From contig JAPLDT010000025.1 of assembly GCA_026391315.1 (NCBI GenBank), positions 1 to 33,146 on the forward strand: a DNA stretch of 33,146 nt, given 5' to 3'. This stretch comes from Bacteroidia bacterium. GTDB taxonomy: Bacteria; Bacteroidota; Bacteroidia; Bacteroidales; Prolixibacteraceae. The position numbers and the translations under genes are program-made. Position 1 is the stretch's first letter, and each line of letters starts with the position of its first letter. Below the pieces are notes generated by a model, which was not told the DNA's origin, searched no databases, and saw nothing but the letters and a program-made list of their open reading frames with translations. Shown here in pieces: positions 31,800 to 33,146 of the stretch.

Positions 31800-33146
31800 T
31801 CAGTTTACTTCAAAGAATTGTTCATTGTAAATCACCTCACCATCCCTGGTTATTCCCCGCACAACTACCTTATAACTTCCCTTTATATCGGAGGTTTCAA
31901 AATCAAGTGTAATGGTTTCTCTCGGTTTTATGCCCGGTTCCCAAAGCAAGACTTTGCGAAGATCCGGTTCATTTTGAATATGTTCTTTGACTTTATTCAA
32001 ATAACCAACAGGTTGTAAGGCATCCAGGTTTAGTTTTATCAATTCATCCGATTCCGGTAAAAATTTATTTACCTGTTTGGAGGAATAAATGGCAACAACT
32101 CCGGGGAATGCAAGATCTCCGTAAAATCTCTCTCTCCTGCATATTTCAATTCTGTCGATATCTTTGGATCCCATTTTCTTAATGACATTGAGATCCTGAA
32201 CGGGAATTCCATTGAGCAAAACGAGTGGCGGGTCGTTGAAATAGTTTTGGGTGGCCGAATTGAATATTTGCATAGTGGGGATCCGGTTGTAGGCCCTAAA
32301 TTTAACACCAAGCAAAAGTTCACGGGAGACCTCAGTAAAATCGGGAAGATCTATAAACAGAATTGGCCGAACCGTTTCTGTCGGAACCCCGAAAAATGGG
32401 TAATCCCTCTCCTTTTGTGACAATGAAAGCGGGACAATGACCTCTTGAAAGCCGAAAATCTTCCGCAGGGTAGTCGCATCCATGGCACTTTTAACCCCCC
32501 TTTGAATTTCATCAGGAACGGTCCTCGCTTCGAAGGTAGGCAAACAGTCGGGGCTATCCCTGCGATCGGGAATAACTTTGACCAGTCGTTTCTTAGCAGG
32601 GTCAAAACCCTGAACCACGACCGGAATTCTACCCTGATAATCATCAAGCTGAAAGTGAAACCTCCCGTCTTCTCCGGTGAAAAAATATTGCAATACCGGA
32701 ACTGAATCTGGCACAGACAGAAAGACACAACCATTGTTAAAGGGAGCTCCCGAAGCAAGATCTTTCAAAGACCCATCCAGTACAACGCCCTCTTTCTCAG
32801 TCATCTGACTATTTTTTGCTTTCAGCGCCTTGCAGAAAGAAATGGAATTTACGCCCTGGGTTGTTTCAGCCACTGAGACCATCAGGTTATCCTTCACCAG
32901 TGAAAGCATTTCAGGAACTAACTTTAATGTTATTTTAGCTGTACTTCTGGTGTTGTAGTTCTTTTCGAGACCTTCCGTTTGAACAGCAACTTGCTTATCA
33001 TTGTAAGGAACAATCCCTGAAGATGCCAAAACAGTAGCAGATTCTGACAGACCTGTAAACCGGTTACAAACAAATAGCTCCTTAAAGGTGATATTTGGAT
33101 TTATCCTGTTGGAGACAGCGAGGAGATAGGTTCCGGTTTTAAGGGA
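31800..33146 (-). CDS. C-terminal part of a large exported protein with TonB-plug-like segment
   Basis: The frame is open to the right edge, so the N-terminus is missing; the TTG at 33029 is not a true start. The visible 448 residues begin in a macroglobulin-like or beta-sandwich segment (TGTYLLAVSN). A carboxypeptidase-like regulatory repeat follows (VVLDGSLKDLASGAPFNNGCVFLS...GRFHFQLDDYQG). Next is a region resembling a TonB-receptor plug (PLVLLNGIPVQDLNVIKKMG, DIDRIEI, FPGVVAIYSSK), and the protein ends in an Ig-like strand set (ITLDFETSDIKGSYKVVVRGI). No beta-barrel follows the plug-like part, so it is not a transporter. It may be a surface or periplasmic structural protein. Function unknown. 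Confidence 0.75.
   Translation of the reverse strand, partial: SLKTGTYLLAVSNRINPNITFKELFVCNRFTGLSESATVLASSGIVPYNDKQVAVQTEGLEKNYNTRSTAKITLKLVPEMLSLVKDNLMVSVAETTQGVNSISFCKALKAKNSQMTEKEGVVLDGSLKDLASGAPFNNGCVFLSVPDSVPVLQYFFTGEDGRFHFQLDDYQGRIPVVVQGFDPAKKRLVKVIPDRRDSPDCLPTFEARTVPDEIQRGVKSAMDATTLRKIFGFQEVIVPLSLSQKERDYPFFGVPTETVRPILFIDLPDFTEVSRELLLGVKFRAYNRIPTMQIFNSATQNYFNDPPLVLLNGIPVQDLNVIKKMGSKDIDRIEICRRERFYGDLAFPGVVAIYSSKQVNKFLPESDELIKLNLDALQPVGYLNKVKEHIQNEPDLRKVLLWEPGIKPRETITLDFETSDIKGSYKVVVRGITRDGEVIYNEQFFEVN

Overview
The window is about 33 kb of Bacteroidota (Bacteroidetes) chromosome. The evidence is a SusC/SusD outer-membrane pair, promoters of the Bacteroidetes type (TTTG, about 20 bp, TAnnTTTG; the one before rpmH is textbook), signal peptides typical of the phylum, and housekeeping genes that resemble Bacteroidetes homologues. 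I cannot place it below phylum. It reads as ordinary chromosome with one glycan-biosynthesis patch, and no prophage, integron or complete insertion sequence is visible.

Positions 1-8.7 kb hold the end of a sensor histidine kinase and a surface-glycan patch. A four-gene minus-strand operon carries an FkbM methyltransferase, a GT87-like membrane glycosyltransferase, a GtrB/DPM-like GT2 and a NodB deacetylase. Next come a plus-strand GT4, a minus-strand rhamnosyltransferase-like GT2 and an exported GH172 (DUF2961) glycosidase. Positions 8.7-16.2 kb hold proline dehydrogenase, an OmpH/Skp-like protein, another GT2, a biotin carrier with an acyl-CoA carboxyltransferase, and an LptF/LptG permease with tRNA-guanine transglycosylase. 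Positions 16.3-26.1 kb are mostly plus-strand housekeeping genes: a degenerate GT2 overlapping an ECF-type sigma factor, rsmG, rpmH (L34), mqnE (futalosine menaquinone pathway), a PASTA protein, an RluD-family synthase, ddl, a small antitoxin-like gene without a partner, and dnaB. A terminator then separates dnaB from a convergent susC-susD operon, an unrecognised exported protein, and the C-terminal part of a larger protein with a TonB-plug-like segment that runs off the right edge.

The most unusual signal is between the genes. Four intergenic gaps (11761-11872, 18080-18240, 20615-20732, 22639-22786) are each filled by an inverted repeat whose arms are built from short reiterated words. The words differ in each gap but the architecture and placement are the same: the left arm starts at or just before or after the upstream stop codon. 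Two other gaps hold recognisable repeat types: a MITE-like element before mqnE and a REP-like cluster of GTCCC...GGGAC palindromes before dnaB. Protein-level oddities are a tRNA-guanine transglycosylase lacking all three zinc cysteines and a GT2 enzyme that has lost its DxD motif. I found no complete new multi-gene system; the repeat class is the best candidate for something undescribed.
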